Shown one piece after another: positions 43,638 to 51,812 of a DNA stretch of 64,000 nt; positions within the stretch are counted from its first letter, which is position 1, and each line of letters starts with the position of its first letter. The notes below the pieces were generated by a model. The model did no database searches and was not told where the DNA came from. It was given only the letters and a program-made list of their open reading frames with translations. Position numbers and translations under genes: made by a program. The DNA comes from Deinococcus peraridilitoris DSM 19664 (GTDB lineage: Bacteria > Deinococcota > Deinococci > Deinococcales > Deinococcaceae): NCBI RefSeq assembly GCF_000317835.1, contig NC_019793.1:1798001-1862000 (forward strand), in the 5' to 3' direction.

Positions 43638-44201
43638 ATGCAGGCCGCCCCGACCAAAGCCTCCCTGCGCGTCTGGGCCAAGGCACGACGCGCCGGGCTT
43701 CCCGATGTCTCTCCCCTCCTGACCGCCCACCTGGCGGCGTGGCTGCGGTCGCGCAACATCCGTCGGGTTCTGGCTTACCGGGCTTTTGGCGGTGAACCCA
43801 GCGTGGACGCGCTGGCCTCAGGGTTCGAACTGTTTACCACCCGCGCCCGGTGGCGCCCCGCACCGCACCTCACCCTGCATCCCTGGGCAAGTGCCACGCA
43901 GCGGGGCAAGCTCGGTATTCTGGAGCCCCCGCCACACGCGCCACAGGTACCGCACCAGGACATCGAAGCGGTGCTGGTGCCCGGCCTGGCGTTCGATGTG
44001 TACGGAGTGCGCCTGGGGTACGGCGGTGGATTTTATGACCGCCTGCTGCCAGCGCTCCGCGTGCCCCTGATCGGCGTGACCGGCTCGGCCTTGCTGCTGC
44101 CCGAACTTCCAGGCGAGACGCATGACGTGCGCATGCACTTCATTGCCACCGAACAGGGCGTGCAGCCTGCACGCGATAAAAGTAGCGCCGGAATGCCTTG
44201 A
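43638..44201 (+). CDS. 5-formyltetrahydrofolate cyclo-ligase
   Basis: A 187-residue enzyme turning 5-formyl-THF into 5,10-methenyl-THF with ATP. R-L-G-Y-G-G-G-F-Y-D-R-L-L is the diagnostic MTHFS signature, preceded by V-L-V-P-G-L-A-F-D. The N-terminal K-A-S-L-R-V-W-A-K-A-R-R is the usual helix. AGGAGGAAC lies about 9 nt before ATG 43638. It fits with folC elsewhere in the window as folate metabolism. Confidence 0.92.
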   Translation: MQAAPTKASLRVWAKARRAGLPDVSPLLTAHLAAWLRSRNIRRVLAYRAFGGEPSVDALASGFELFTTRARWRPAPHLTLHPWASATQRGKLGILEPPPHAPQVPHQDIEAVLVPGLAFDVYGVRLGYGGGFYDRLLPALRVPLIGVTGSALLLPELPGETHDVRMHFIATEQGVQPARDKSSAGMP

Positions 44202-44289
44202 GCGCTTGAGGCGCCTTCAGGAACCGGGGTTCGCGCCGCACATGGACGTCGCTCGCCGTGTGGATAGACCATAAGGTCAGGCAGGAATG

Positions 44290-44682
44290 TCAGTTCTGCG
44301 CGTCCTCGTGGCAGCTCGCGCACACCCCATGAAACTCCAGCACCACCTCGGTCAGGCGAAATCCGGCAGGAAGCTGAGCGCTCGTCAGCGGAGGAGGCGC
44401 GGCACAGTCCACGTCGAAAATCGCGCCGCATGACCGGCAGACCACATGGTGATGGTCGGTGTGCTTGTAGTCATAACGGGCCCGCTCACCGGCCCGTTCG
44501 ATGGTGGTAATGACCCCTTCGCGCGCCAGGGCGTCCAAAGCGCGGTAGACGGTGCCAAGGCTGACGTTGGGCACCACCGTGCGAACTTCCTGAAAAATCC
44601 AGGCGGCGTCCGGATGGGTGCGGGTCTGGCGCAACACATCGAGCACCGCCTGGCGCTGCCGGGTGTGACGCGTGATTTTCAC
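44290..44682 (-). CDS. Fur-family metalloregulator (PerR/Zur-like)
   Basis: A 130-residue Fur-superfamily repressor. The winged helix includes S-L-G-T-V-Y-R-A-L-D-A-L, the regulatory metal region is Y-K-H-T-D-H-H-H-V-V-C-R-S-C-G, and a second C-A-S-C-H pair completes the structural zinc site. PerR, Zur and Fur cannot be separated by eye. GTG 44682 chosen: TATCCT lies 6 nt before it, and GAGGA could also act as Shine-Dalgarno. Stands alone, convergent with the cyclo-ligase gene. Confidence 0.92.
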   Translation of the reverse strand: MKITRHTRQRQAVLDVLRQTRTHPDAAWIFQEVRTVVPNVSLGTVYRALDALAREGVITTIERAGERARYDYKHTDHHHVVCRSCGAIFDVDCAAPPPLTSAQLPAGFRLTEVVLEFHGVCASCHEDAQN

Positions 44683-44748
44683 GTCCTCAGGATAGCAAAG
44701 GGCGTAAAAGCGAAGCTGACCGCTTCTCATCAGCCGACATCAGCAGGC

Positions 44749-45723
44749 TCAGCTTTCGGCGATCAGGTCGTCCATCAGGCGGTCGAGGCGCTCGTCGTGT
44801 TTCTGGCGCGCCGGGTCGGCGTCGTACCAGGCCATGATTTCCTCGGCGCCACGCGCGAAGGGAATGACCGCCCGGTATTCCGGCACCACCCGCTTGATCT
44901 TGGTGTTGTCGAAGATCATGCTGTGCGCCTTGTCGCCCAGCAGACCCGCACCCCACTCGGGGTCGGCGGCGGCGATACGGGCGGAGGGCACGTGCACGAT
45001 CTGCACGGTCGTGCCCGCTGCCCGGGCGACCGTCTCGAAAATCTGGTTCCAGGTCAGCAGCTCGTCGGAGGTGATGTGAAAGGTATCTCCAAGGGCGTGC
45101 GGATTGCCGAGCAGCCCCACGAATCCGAGCGCAAAATCCCGGTGGTGCGTGAGCACCCACAGTGAGGTGCCGTCGCCGTGCACGATGACCTTCTTGCCCT
45201 GCCGCATGCGCCGCACGACCGTATAACCGCCATCCATCGGCAGGAGCGTCTGGTCGTAGGTGTGCGAGGGCCGCACGATGGTGATCGGAAAATTCTGTTC
45301 GCGGTAAGCACGCATCAGGCGTTCCTCGCAGGCGATCTTGTTGCGCGAGTACTGCCAGAAAGGATTGATCAGCGGAGTCGATTCCGTCACGGGCAGATGC
45401 ACGGGCGGCGTCTGATACGCCGAAGCGGAGCTGATGAACACGTACTGCCCCGTGCGCCCCTCGAAAAGCGCCAGATCGGTCTCGACGTGCTCGGGTGTGA
45501 AGGCGACCCAGTTCACCACCGCGTCAAAAGTGTGCTCACCCAGCGCGGCGCGGGCCGACTCGGGATCACGAATATCGCCTTGCAGCACCCGCGCCCCTTC
45601 TGGGACGGGCCTCAGCGAAGTCTGGCCACGATGGAGCAAATACAGCTCGATTCCGCGTGAAAGGGCCAGTTCTGTGCAGGCCGAGCTGATGATGCCGGTA
45701 CCACCGATGAACAAGACCTTCAT
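44749..45723 (-). CDS. NAD-dependent epimerase/dehydratase (extended SDR)
   Basis: A 324-residue Rossmann-fold protein. G-G-T-G-I-I-S-S binds NAD(P). F-I-S-S-A-S-A-Y leads to the catalytic Y-S-R-N-K (Tyr-x3-Lys). The sequence resembles the group related to chloroplast stem-loop-binding proteins rather than sugar-nucleotide epimerases of known substrate. GGAGGATG precedes ATG 45723. Possibly co-transcribed with plsC and cmk upstream. Confidence 0.88.
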   Translation of the reverse strand: MKVLFIGGTGIISSACTELALSRGIELYLLHRGQTSLRPVPEGARVLQGDIRDPESARAALGEHTFDAVVNWVAFTPEHVETDLALFEGRTGQYVFISSASAYQTPPVHLPVTESTPLINPFWQYSRNKIACEERLMRAYREQNFPITIVRPSHTYDQTLLPMDGGYTVVRRMRQGKKVIVHGDGTSLWVLTHHRDFALGFVGLLGNPHALGDTFHITSDELLTWNQIFETVARAAGTTVQIVHVPSARIAAADPEWGAGLLGDKAHSMIFDNTKIKRVVPEYRAVIPFARGAEEIMAWYDADPARQKHDERLDRLMDDLIAES

Positions 45724-45771
45724 GACATCCTCCTGTCGTGCGCCTTCTTGCTGAGTTTCCAGTCAGTCAGA

Positions 45772-46374
45772 TCATTCCAGTGTCCGCAACGCTTCCCTGA
45801 TCTTCTCGGTCAGCTCGGCCACTTTGCCTTCCGGCGCGATGGGCGGTCCGAAGCGCACGAACCAGCGCCGTTTGGCGCGGTCATAGCGCACGCTGGCCGG
45901 CACGATGGGCGCCTTGCCCTTGAGGGCGATCAGGGCCGCGCCTCCCTGCAAAGCCGTGCCACCCCGCGTGCCCTGCGGAAAGATTCCCAGCGCCCCTTCG
46001 GCCTGCAGGATGCGCAGGGCCGTGCGAATGGCGCCGACATCGTTGCCGGTGCGGTCGACTGGAAAGCTGCCACCGGTGCCGATCACGAAGCCCAGAAAGG
46101 GGTTGTCGAACAGCTCTTTTTTGGCCATGTACTGAATACGCCGACCACGAGGCATGGCGTGCGAAATGGCGAACGGGTCGAGCGACAGGGTGTGACTCCC
46201 GGCGATGACCACCCGGCCCTGCCGGGGAATATGTTCGCGGCCTTCGACGTTGAGGCCTCCGCCCAGCAGGATCGGAATGCCGGTGGCCAGCTGCACCAGT
46301 TCGTACATGACCGGATTGATCCGCTTGGTGTTGGACGCCGCCTGTCCTTGGGTGGCCTTTTTGGGTCTGGTCAT
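45772..46374 (-). CDS. 1-acyl-glycerol-3-phosphate acyltransferase (PlsC-like)
   Basis: A 200-residue membrane-associated acyltransferase making phosphatidic acid. The HX4D catalytic motif is G-S-H-T-L-S-L-D-P. The glycerol-phosphate motif reads F-P-Q-G-T-R-G, with Gln where most members have Glu (F-P-E-G-T-R), an uncommon variant that could tune activity. V-P-A-S-V-R is motif IV. ATG 46374 overlaps the cmk stop (ATGA); an upstream ATG at 46398 is disfavoured. Confidence 0.88.
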   Translation of the reverse strand: MTRPKKATQGQAASNTKRINPVMYELVQLATGIPILLGGGLNVEGREHIPRQGRVVIAGSHTLSLDPFAISHAMPRGRRIQYMAKKELFDNPFLGFVIGTGGSFPVDRTGNDVGAIRTALRILQAEGALGIFPQGTRGGTALQGGAALIALKGKAPIVPASVRYDRAKRRWFVRFGPPIAPEGKVAELTEKIREALRTLE

Positions 46375-46991
46375 GCAGGTACCGCTTTCAGAATGCACGA
46401 AACGACTTCGTCGAGGCTCAGGTTGCTGGTATCGAGCAGCAGCGCGTCCGGCGCCGGACGTGACTGCGCGGCGTCGTGACGGTCGCGCTCGCGCAGCGCG
46501 GCTTCTACGGCGTCGACGTCCCCGGTGCGCTCCCCGGCACGCCGCTCGGCCCGTACGCGCGCCGAGGCGGTGAGGTAGAACTTGACACTTGCCTGCGGAA
46601 AGACTGCCGTGCCCATGTCACGCCCTTCAACCACGAAGGGTTCAGGCAGCGCCCGCAACTGCTCATTCACCCAGGCCCTCAATTGGGAGTGCTGGGCGAC
46701 GCGCGAAACGGCCGCGTCGACTTCGGCAGTGTGCAGTTCGTGCGTGAGGTCTTCTCCTTCGCACCACACCTCGTTGCCCTGAGCGTACGGACGCAGCTCC
46801 AGGGCATGCGAGTCGAGCAGCCGCAGCAGCGCCTCCTGGTCCTGCGTCGGTACGTCGTGCTTGAGGGCCAGCCGCGCCACGGCGCGGTAGAGCAGGCCGC
46901 TGCTCACGAACGGCAGATTCAGTTGCTGGGCGACGCGGGCAGCCACGCTGGATTTTCCGCTGGCGGCCACGCCGTCAATCGTCACGATCAC
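46371..46991 (-). CDS. cmk: Cytidylate kinase
   Basis: A 206-residue (d)CMP kinase. P-loop [22 protein letters not shown], and [13 protein letters not shown] are diagnostic. GTG 46991 is chosen over GTG 46997 because TACAAT ends 7 nt before the former and only 1 nt before the latter. Next gene plsC is coupled; a cmk-plsC pair is common in bacteria. Confidence 0.94.
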   Translation of the reverse strand: MIVTIDGVAASGKSSVAARVAQQLNLPFVSSGLLYRAVARLALKHDVPTQDQEALLRLLDSHALELRPYAQGNEVWCEGEDLTHELHTAEVDAAVSRVAQHSQLRAWVNEQLRALPEPFVVEGRDMGTAVFPQASVKFYLTASARVRAERRAGERTGDVDAVEAALRERDRHDAAQSRPAPDALLLDTSNLSLDEVVSCILKAVPA

Positions 46992-47004
46992 GAGCACGAT
47001 TGTA
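46992..47004 (-). promoter_or_regulatory. Leaderless-type -10 of the cmk-plsC operon
   Basis: TACAAT (47004-46999) sits 7 nt before GTG 46991 and decides between two alternative start codons. Confidence 0.55.
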
Positions 47005-47082
47005 GTGCGTTTCGGGCCGTTCGGAGTGCCCTTCCCGAGAGCAGCTCATGGGAGCGGGGCGAGCTTTTCATGCCGTGCGCGC

Positions 47083-47094
47083 TAGACTGCTCGG
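47083..47094 (+). promoter_or_regulatory. Leaderless-type -10 of the cyclophilin lipoprotein gene
   Basis: TAGACT (47083-47088), then 6 nt and GTG 47095. Confidence 0.5.
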
Positions 47095-47913
47095 GTGAGA
47101 AAATTTCTGTTGATCGCCTTGTTGCCCGCGCTGTTGCTCGGCTGCAAGGACCGCGACACGACGGGCGCCACCGGCACCACGGAAAGCAGCACCGAGAGCA
47201 CCTCGGCACCGGCAGAGGGCAACCAGGACACCGGAACGGCAACAGCCTCCGACAGCGCAGAGGGCGCTGCTTCCGCCCAGGGCGCGAATTCACAGGCGTC
47301 CGCTCCGGCCAGCAGCGCGACTCCCCCGGCAGCCGGGGTGCCCCAGGGATACACGCGCGTTCCCGACCTCAGCGAGCAGCCGAAGCGTGATTTCAAGGAA
47401 GAACCTGACTTTCAGCTCGAAGAAGGACAGGACTACGCGGCAGTCGTGAACACCAACCGTGGCCAGATGGTCATCGACCTGCACGAGGACGTGCCGACCA
47501 CCGTCAATTCCTTTGTGTGGCTGGCGCGTCATAAGTTTTACGACGGCCTGGCCTTTCACCGGGTGATCGAGGGCTTCGTGGTGCAGGGTGGCGACCCCAA
47601 CACGCTCAAGAACGAGCGCAATGCCTGGGGGACGGGCGGACCGGGTTACAGCATTCCGCTGGAAATCCGGCGCAAGTACAACTTCGACGAGAAAGGTGTG
47701 CTGGGCATGGCCCGCTCGCAGGACCCCAACTCGGGCGGCAGCCAGTTCTACATCACCCTGGCGCCCGCTCCGAACCTCGACGGGCAGTACACGGTGTTCG
47801 GCAAGGTCGTGCAGGGCCTGGACGTGCTCGACCAGATCAAGAAGTACGAGGCGCCCGCCGAAGGTGAAGTCGACCGGATGCAGAGCGTCTACATCGTCAC
47901 CAAAAACAAGTAA
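47095..47913 (+). CDS. Lipoprotein peptidyl-prolyl cis-trans isomerase (cyclophilin)
   Basis: A 272-residue cyclophilin anchored outside the inner membrane. Lipobox L-L-L-G-C gives acylation at about Cys16. A 60-residue Ser/Thr/Ala/Glu linker follows, then the cyclophilin domain: [32 protein letters not shown] and [11 protein letters not shown]. The catalytic Arg (F-H-R-V) is present. A cytosolic paralogue lies directly downstream. Confidence 0.94.
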   Translation: MRKFLLIALLPALLLGCKDRDTTGATGTTESSTESTSAPAEGNQDTGTATASDSAEGAASAQGANSQASAPASSATPPAAGVPQGYTRVPDLSEQPKRDFKEEPDFQLEEGQDYAAVVNTNRGQMVIDLHEDVPTTVNSFVWLARHKFYDGLAFHRVIEGFVVQGGDPNTLKNERNAWGTGGPGYSIPLEIRRKYNFDEKGVLGMARSQDPNSGGSQFYITLAPAPNLDGQYTVFGKVVQGLDVLDQIKKYEAPAEGEVDRMQSVYIVTKNK

Positions 47914-47923
47914 TCCTGCGCCA

Positions 47924-47951
47924 GAAGCCGCCGGTCATAACCGGCGGCTTC
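47924..47951 (+). terminator. Terminator between the two cyclophilin genes
   Basis: Perfect 11-bp stem (47924-47934 with 47941-47951) and a 6-nt loop just after the first cyclophilin gene, separating it from its paralogue. Confidence 0.75.
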
Positions 47952-47985
47952 ACTTGTTGTGCATGACGCGCGGCGTCTTGTGCGT

Positions 47986-47998
47986 TAAGGTTGACACG
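47986..47998 (+). promoter_or_regulatory. Leaderless-type -10 of the second cyclophilin gene
   Basis: TAAGGT (47986-47991) with 7 nt to ATG 47999. Confidence 0.45.
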
Positions 47999-48574
47999 AT
48001 GAGCGACTACACCATTCCCGAAGGTTATCAACTGACGCCCTTTCTGAGCGAAGAACGCCAGACGCGTTTCGCCAGCGCGCCTGAACTCGGTCAGGGTATC
48101 CAGCCCGGCAAGGCCTACCTCGCAATTTTCGAAACGAACAAGGGCCGGCTGGTGATGGAGCTCACCCCAGACCAGACGCCGGTCACCGTGAACAGCTTCG
48201 TTTACCTGATTCGTCATCATTACTACGACGGCATCGTCTTTCACCGGGTCATTCATGACTTCATGGCACAGACGGGCGACCCGACCGGCACTGGCACGGG
48301 CGGTCCCGGCTACCGTTTCGAGGACGAGTTCACCCGCGAGCTGCGCCACGACCAGAAGGGCGTGCTCAGCATGGCCAACGCCGGTCCGCGGACCAACGGC
48401 TCGCAGCTGTTCATTACCTTCGGCCCGACTCCACACCTCGACGGTCGTCATACGGTGTTCGGCCGCGTCATCGAGGGTCTGGACATTCTCGACAAGCTCA
48501 CGCGTATTCAGCCGGGCTACCCTGGCACTCCTGACCGAATCGAACGCGCCTACGTGGTTGAAAAGAACAGCTGA
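47999..48574 (+). CDS. Cytosolic peptidyl-prolyl cis-trans isomerase (cyclophilin)
   Basis: A 191-residue cyclophilin without signal peptide, paralogous to the preceding lipoprotein version. [30 protein letters not shown] and [11 protein letters not shown] are present. The N-terminal ~40 residues are an extension shared by Deinococcus-type proteins. Start supported by TAAGGT 7 nt before the ATG. Confidence 0.94.
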   Translation: MSDYTIPEGYQLTPFLSEERQTRFASAPELGQGIQPGKAYLAIFETNKGRLVMELTPDQTPVTVNSFVYLIRHHYYDGIVFHRVIHDFMAQTGDPTGTGTGGPGYRFEDEFTRELRHDQKGVLSMANAGPRTNGSQLFITFGPTPHLDGRHTVFGRVIEGLDILDKLTRIQPGYPGTPDRIERAYVVEKNS

Positions 48575-48580
48575 ACTTTC

Positions 48581-48624
48581 ACGAGGAAAGCAGGAGGAAC
48601 GCGCGTTCCTCCTGCTTTCCTCGT
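48581..48624. terminator. 44-nt perfect palindrome, bidirectional terminator
   Basis: Two 22-nt arms (48581-48602 and 48603-48624) are exact reverse complements with no spacer. It lies between the convergent cyclophilin and ruvX genes, so it should end both transcripts. Confidence 0.8.
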
Positions 48625-48632
48625 CCTTCGGT

Positions 48633-49022
48633 TTATCCGCCGCGCTGCAAAAACAGCTCCAGAATCTGCACGGCGGCCGCCTCATCGAGGTCCTGCGCGC
48701 CCAGCTCGCGTGCACGTCGTGTCGTGAAGCGCTCGTCCTGGTAGTACACGCGCACGCCCGCCTTGACCAGATCGTAACCGAACGAACGCACGCGCTGCGC
48801 GACCGGTGAAGGCTGCCCGTCCGTGCGCAGCGGCAAGCCCAGTACGAGTGCCTCGGCTCCCTCGGCCCGCATGCGGGCCAGCACCGCGTTGATATCGCGG
48901 GCGTGCTTCTTGCGCTCCAGCGAGCCACGTCCGAAGGCCAGGTTCCCGACGTTCACCGCAAAGCCGATGCGATTTTTGCTGACATCGAGGGCCAGCAGCT
49001 TTTGCGGCGTGGAATCGGTCAC
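48633..49022 (-). CDS. Putative pre-16S rRNA nuclease (YqgF/RuvX-like)
   Basis: A 129-residue RNase H-fold protein of the YqgF family, involved in 16S rRNA 5' maturation. The L-A-L-D-V-S-K-N-R-I-G strand gives the first acidic residue; V-L-G-L-P-L-R-T-D-G and Y-Y-Q-D-E-R-F-T-T follow, and D-L-D-E-A-A-A-V near the end supplies later acids. GTG 49022 lies 6 nt after a TAGAAT box (leaderless). Confidence 0.9.
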   Translation of the reverse strand: MTDSTPQKLLALDVSKNRIGFAVNVGNLAFGRGSLERKKHARDINAVLARMRAEGAEALVLGLPLRTDGQPSPVAQRVRSFGYDLVKAGVRVYYQDERFTTRRARELGAQDLDEAAAVQILELFLQRGG

Positions 49023-49034
49023 CTGTTCATTCTA
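49023..49034 (-). promoter_or_regulatory. Leaderless-type -10 of the yqgF gene
   Basis: TAGAAT (49034-49029), then 6 nt and GTG 49022. Confidence 0.55.
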
Positions 49035-49874
49035 GAGCCCCAGCAGCCCGGCGATGGCCTGCGCTCCCTCGGTGATGCCGTCCGCGGCGGGCAGCTCCAC
49101 GCCCGCACCGGCAAACGGCACGCGGGCGTGGGTATGGGTCTTGATGCCCAGATTCTCGAAGTTGCCGTGGTCAGACGTGACGACCAGCCGTGCTCCGGTC
49201 TGCGACAGGCCTTCGAGCAACGCGTCCAGGCGCGTCAGGTAGGCGCGGGCGGCCGCGTGCAGTTCGGATCGCTCGCCCGGCCCGCCGGCGTGGCCCAGAA
49301 AGTCCGAAAACCACAAGTCGAGAATCAGCAGGTCGGCCTGCAGTGCCGCGTGGCCGAGCGCTTCGCCGAGCGTACGGAGGTGGTCGAGGCCGGTCGTCGG
49401 CGCGTGCGGTGCTTCGAAGGTTAATCCCAGGGTCGGCGCAACGAGCGGAAACCCGGCCGGATTGAGCGTCCGACCGGCCTGCAGCACGCTCCACGGAAAA
49501 CATCCGTACGGGTTGCGCGTGGGGGGGCGGGTCCGCTCGAAGTACGCGGAAGGATAAAAATTAAGCAGTTCGGTCCGCCCGCCCGCCCGCGTCAGACGGA
49601 CGGGCAGGCTGCGCTCCAGCATGGCGCGCAGGGTCGGGCCAGGACGGGGACCGTAATGGCCCTTCATGACCCGGGCGGCGTTTTCACCGGTAAGCCAGCT
49701 CGTCTGCCCGGTGGCGGACTGTGGCAGGCCCTCGGTGTGCAGGTGCGCGTCCAAAGCCTGCCCGGCGTCGATCAGGGGTCGCAACGTCGGTAGCGCGGTG
49801 TTCCAGGGGCTGTGGTCGGGGGCGTCCAGGGGATGCCCGACTCCATCGAGGGCCAGCCAGATCAGGCCGCTCAC
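49032..49874 (-). CDS. Alkaline-phosphatase-superfamily metalloenzyme
   Basis: About 280 residues. I-W-L-A-L-D-G-V-G-H-P begins the fold, the T-G-Q-T-S-W-L-T-G segment should hold the nucleophile, and V-T-S-D-H-G-N-F-E-N-L and T-H-T-H-A-R-V-P complete the two-metal site, as in phosphopentomutase/iPGM-type metalloenzymes. Specific substrate unknown. GTG 49874 is preferred because the alternative GTG 49910 lies inside a hairpin arm. The upstream -10 of yqgF overlaps its 3' end. Confidence 0.83.
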   Translation of the reverse strand: MSGLIWLALDGVGHPLDAPDHSPWNTALPTLRPLIDAGQALDAHLHTEGLPQSATGQTSWLTGENAARVMKGHYGPRPGPTLRAMLERSLPVRLTRAGGRTELLNFYPSAYFERTRPPTRNPYGCFPWSVLQAGRTLNPAGFPLVAPTLGLTFEAPHAPTTGLDHLRTLGEALGHAALQADLLILDLWFSDFLGHAGGPGERSELHAAARAYLTRLDALLEGLSQTGARLVVTSDHGNFENLGIKTHTHARVPFAGAGVELPAADGITEGAQAIAGLLGL

Positions 49875-49900
49875 GCGCCAGGGACCGAACGGCAAAGAAC

Positions 49901-49931
49901 GAAGGGGCACATGCTTCCAGTGTGCCCCTTC
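49901..49931 (-). terminator. Hairpin after the acyl-CoA synthetase gene
   Basis: Perfect 11-bp stem (49901-49911 with 49921-49931) and a 9-nt loop, directly after the synthetase stop on the minus strand, followed by GTTCTTT. It likely reduces read-through into the metalloenzyme gene. Confidence 0.65.
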
Positions 49932-49947
49932 GCGCAACGGGTGTGGT

Positions 49948-51633
49948 CTACGCCAGGGCGGGCAGCTGGTAGTCCTTGAACTGCTCACGCAGTTCACGCT
50001 TCATGAACTTCCCGGTCGAGCCCAGCGGAATGCTCTCCACGAACTCGTAGGCGTCGGGCAGCCACCATTTGGCAAAGCGCGGTTCGAGCCAGGCGTGCAG
50101 CTCTTCGGGCGTGACCTCGGCGCCTTCTTTTTTGACGACCACGGCCATGGGACGCTCGTCCCACTTGGGGTGGCCCACGGCGATCACGGCGGCCATCGAG
50201 ACGGCCGGGTGGGACATCAGGGCATTTTCGAGGTCCACGCTGGAAATCCATTCCCCGCCCGACTTGACCAGGTCCTTGGCGCGGTCGGCAATGGTCATGT
50301 AGCCGTATTCGTCGATGGTGGCGATGTCCCCCGTGTCGAACCACTGCGTCCGGCCAAAAGGTCCGTCGAGGTAAATGGTGTTGGCCTCGCTCGCTTCGGC
50401 GTTCTGATAGTAATGGCCGCTCACCCAGGGACCGCGCACCAGCAGACGTCCCAGACTGCGCCCATCGTGCGGAAGAAGCTTGCCGTCGTCATCGACGAGG
50501 CACAAGTCGACCATGAAAGGCGCGATGCCCTGCTTGGCGCGCAGGCGGTAACCATCGTCGCTTCTGGGATCGACGTGGGTGGGCAGGTGTGAAGCGGTGC
50601 CGAACGGGCTCGTTTCGGTCATGCCCCAGGCGTGCAGAATGGTCAGGCCCAGCTGATCGAACGCGCGGATCATGCCCTCGGGCGCCGCGCTGCCGCCCAC
50701 CACCAGGGCCTTCATGGCGCTCAGGTCGTAGGGCGTTCCGGCTGCCTGGGCACGCTGCAGCTCGCTGAGCAGGCCCAGCCAGATGGTCGGCACCCCCGCC
50801 GTGCCGGTGACGCGCTCGTCTTGCATGAACTTCGCGAGGGTGGGGCCGTCGCTGAAGACGCTGGCCAGTGCGAGGTTGGCGCCCGTGAGCGGCACCGCCC
50901 AAGGGTAACCCCAGGCCATCACGTGAAACATCGGCACCACCGGCAGCACCGTGTCGCTGGGGCTGAGGGTCAGACCGCTGGGCAGACTGACCGCCAGACT
51001 GTGCAGCACGGTCGAGCGGTGCGAATACACCACACCTTTGGGATTGCCGGTGGTGCCGCTGGTGTAGCACATGCCAAGCGCGCTGCGCTCGTCGATCTCG
51101 GGGTACACGAAGGCGCCTTCGTCCTGCTCGGCGATCCAGCTGTCGTAATCAAGGGTCCCCGGCACGGCCTGCGGAGTCGGGCCCATGATCACGACTTTTT
51201 CCAGGGTGGGACAGTGCGGCAAAATGGCCGGCAGCAATCTCGCCAGAACGTTGTCAATCAAGAGCACGCGGTCCTGGGCGTGGTTGATGATGTAGACGAT
51301 CTGCTCGGGATGCAGGCGGATGTTGACGGTGTGCAGCACCAGCCCGGCCGAGGGCACGCCGAAGTAGGCTTCCAGGTGGCGGTAGGTGTTGGTGCCGATG
51401 GTCGCCACCCGGTCACCGCTTTGTAGACCGGCCGCCCGGAGGGCGCCCGCGAGTTGCCGCGCCCGGCGGTACATGTCGCGGTAGGTGTACTGATGGCGTC
51501 CCGGCACGGGCTTGCCTTCAGCGTCCACACCGACGGGCAGCAGGGTCGTGACAGTGTTACCCGGAAAGCGGCGGTTCACGTACTCCAGCAGGTACGGCAT
51601 GTTGAGCTGCACGTCCATCATGGTGCTTTGCAT
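49948..51633 (-). CDS. Long-chain fatty-acid--CoA ligase (AMP-binding)
   Basis: A 561-residue ANL-superfamily adenylating enzyme. The ATP/AMP loop is Y-T-S-G-T-T-G-N-P-K-G-V, then H-A-W-G-M-T-E-T-S-P and W-F-D-T-G-D-I-A-T-I-D. The C-terminal hinge and catalytic lysine region is I-P-L-G-S-T-G-K-F-M-K-R. It resembles the medium/long-chain (AlkK) branch. GGAGG before ATG 51633; TACAAT about 70 nt upstream is a candidate -10. Substrate chain length not certain. Confidence 0.93.
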   Translation of the reverse strand: MQSTMMDVQLNMPYLLEYVNRRFPGNTVTTLLPVGVDAEGKPVPGRHQYTYRDMYRRARQLAGALRAAGLQSGDRVATIGTNTYRHLEAYFGVPSAGLVLHTVNIRLHPEQIVYIINHAQDRVLLIDNVLARLLPAILPHCPTLEKVVIMGPTPQAVPGTLDYDSWIAEQDEGAFVYPEIDERSALGMCYTSGTTGNPKGVVYSHRSTVLHSLAVSLPSGLTLSPSDTVLPVVPMFHVMAWGYPWAVPLTGANLALASVFSDGPTLAKFMQDERVTGTAGVPTIWLGLLSELQRAQAAGTPYDLSAMKALVVGGSAAPEGMIRAFDQLGLTILHAWGMTETSPFGTASHLPTHVDPRSDDGYRLRAKQGIAPFMVDLCLVDDDGKLLPHDGRSLGRLLVRGPWVSGHYYQNAEASEANTIYLDGPFGRTQWFDTGDIATIDEYGYMTIADRAKDLVKSGGEWISSVDLENALMSHPAVSMAAVIAVGHPKWDERPMAVVVKKEGAEVTPEELHAWLEPRFAKWWLPDAYEFVESIPLGSTGKFMKRELREQFKDYQLPALA

Positions 51634-51782
51634 AAAATCCTCCGGCAGGAAAGGGAAAAGGCGACGCGCGAGCGCCTGGGGTGAGCGGATGGGTTGGGGG
51701 TATTGTACTCAATCCAAAAGAGTTCGCCCACGCCCCCACTTTCCTCGGCACTGCTCGGGCCTTTCCTCACCCTCGGTACGGC

Positions 51783-51807
51783 AAAAAAAGCCCCGCACCT
51801 GCGGGGC
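51783..51807 (-). terminator. Rho-independent terminator of der
   Basis: On the minus strand a 7-bp GC stem (51807-51801 with 51796-51790), 4-nt loop and a run of seven T residues shortly after the der stop: a textbook terminator. Confidence 0.9.
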
Positions 51808-51812
51808 GGGGG

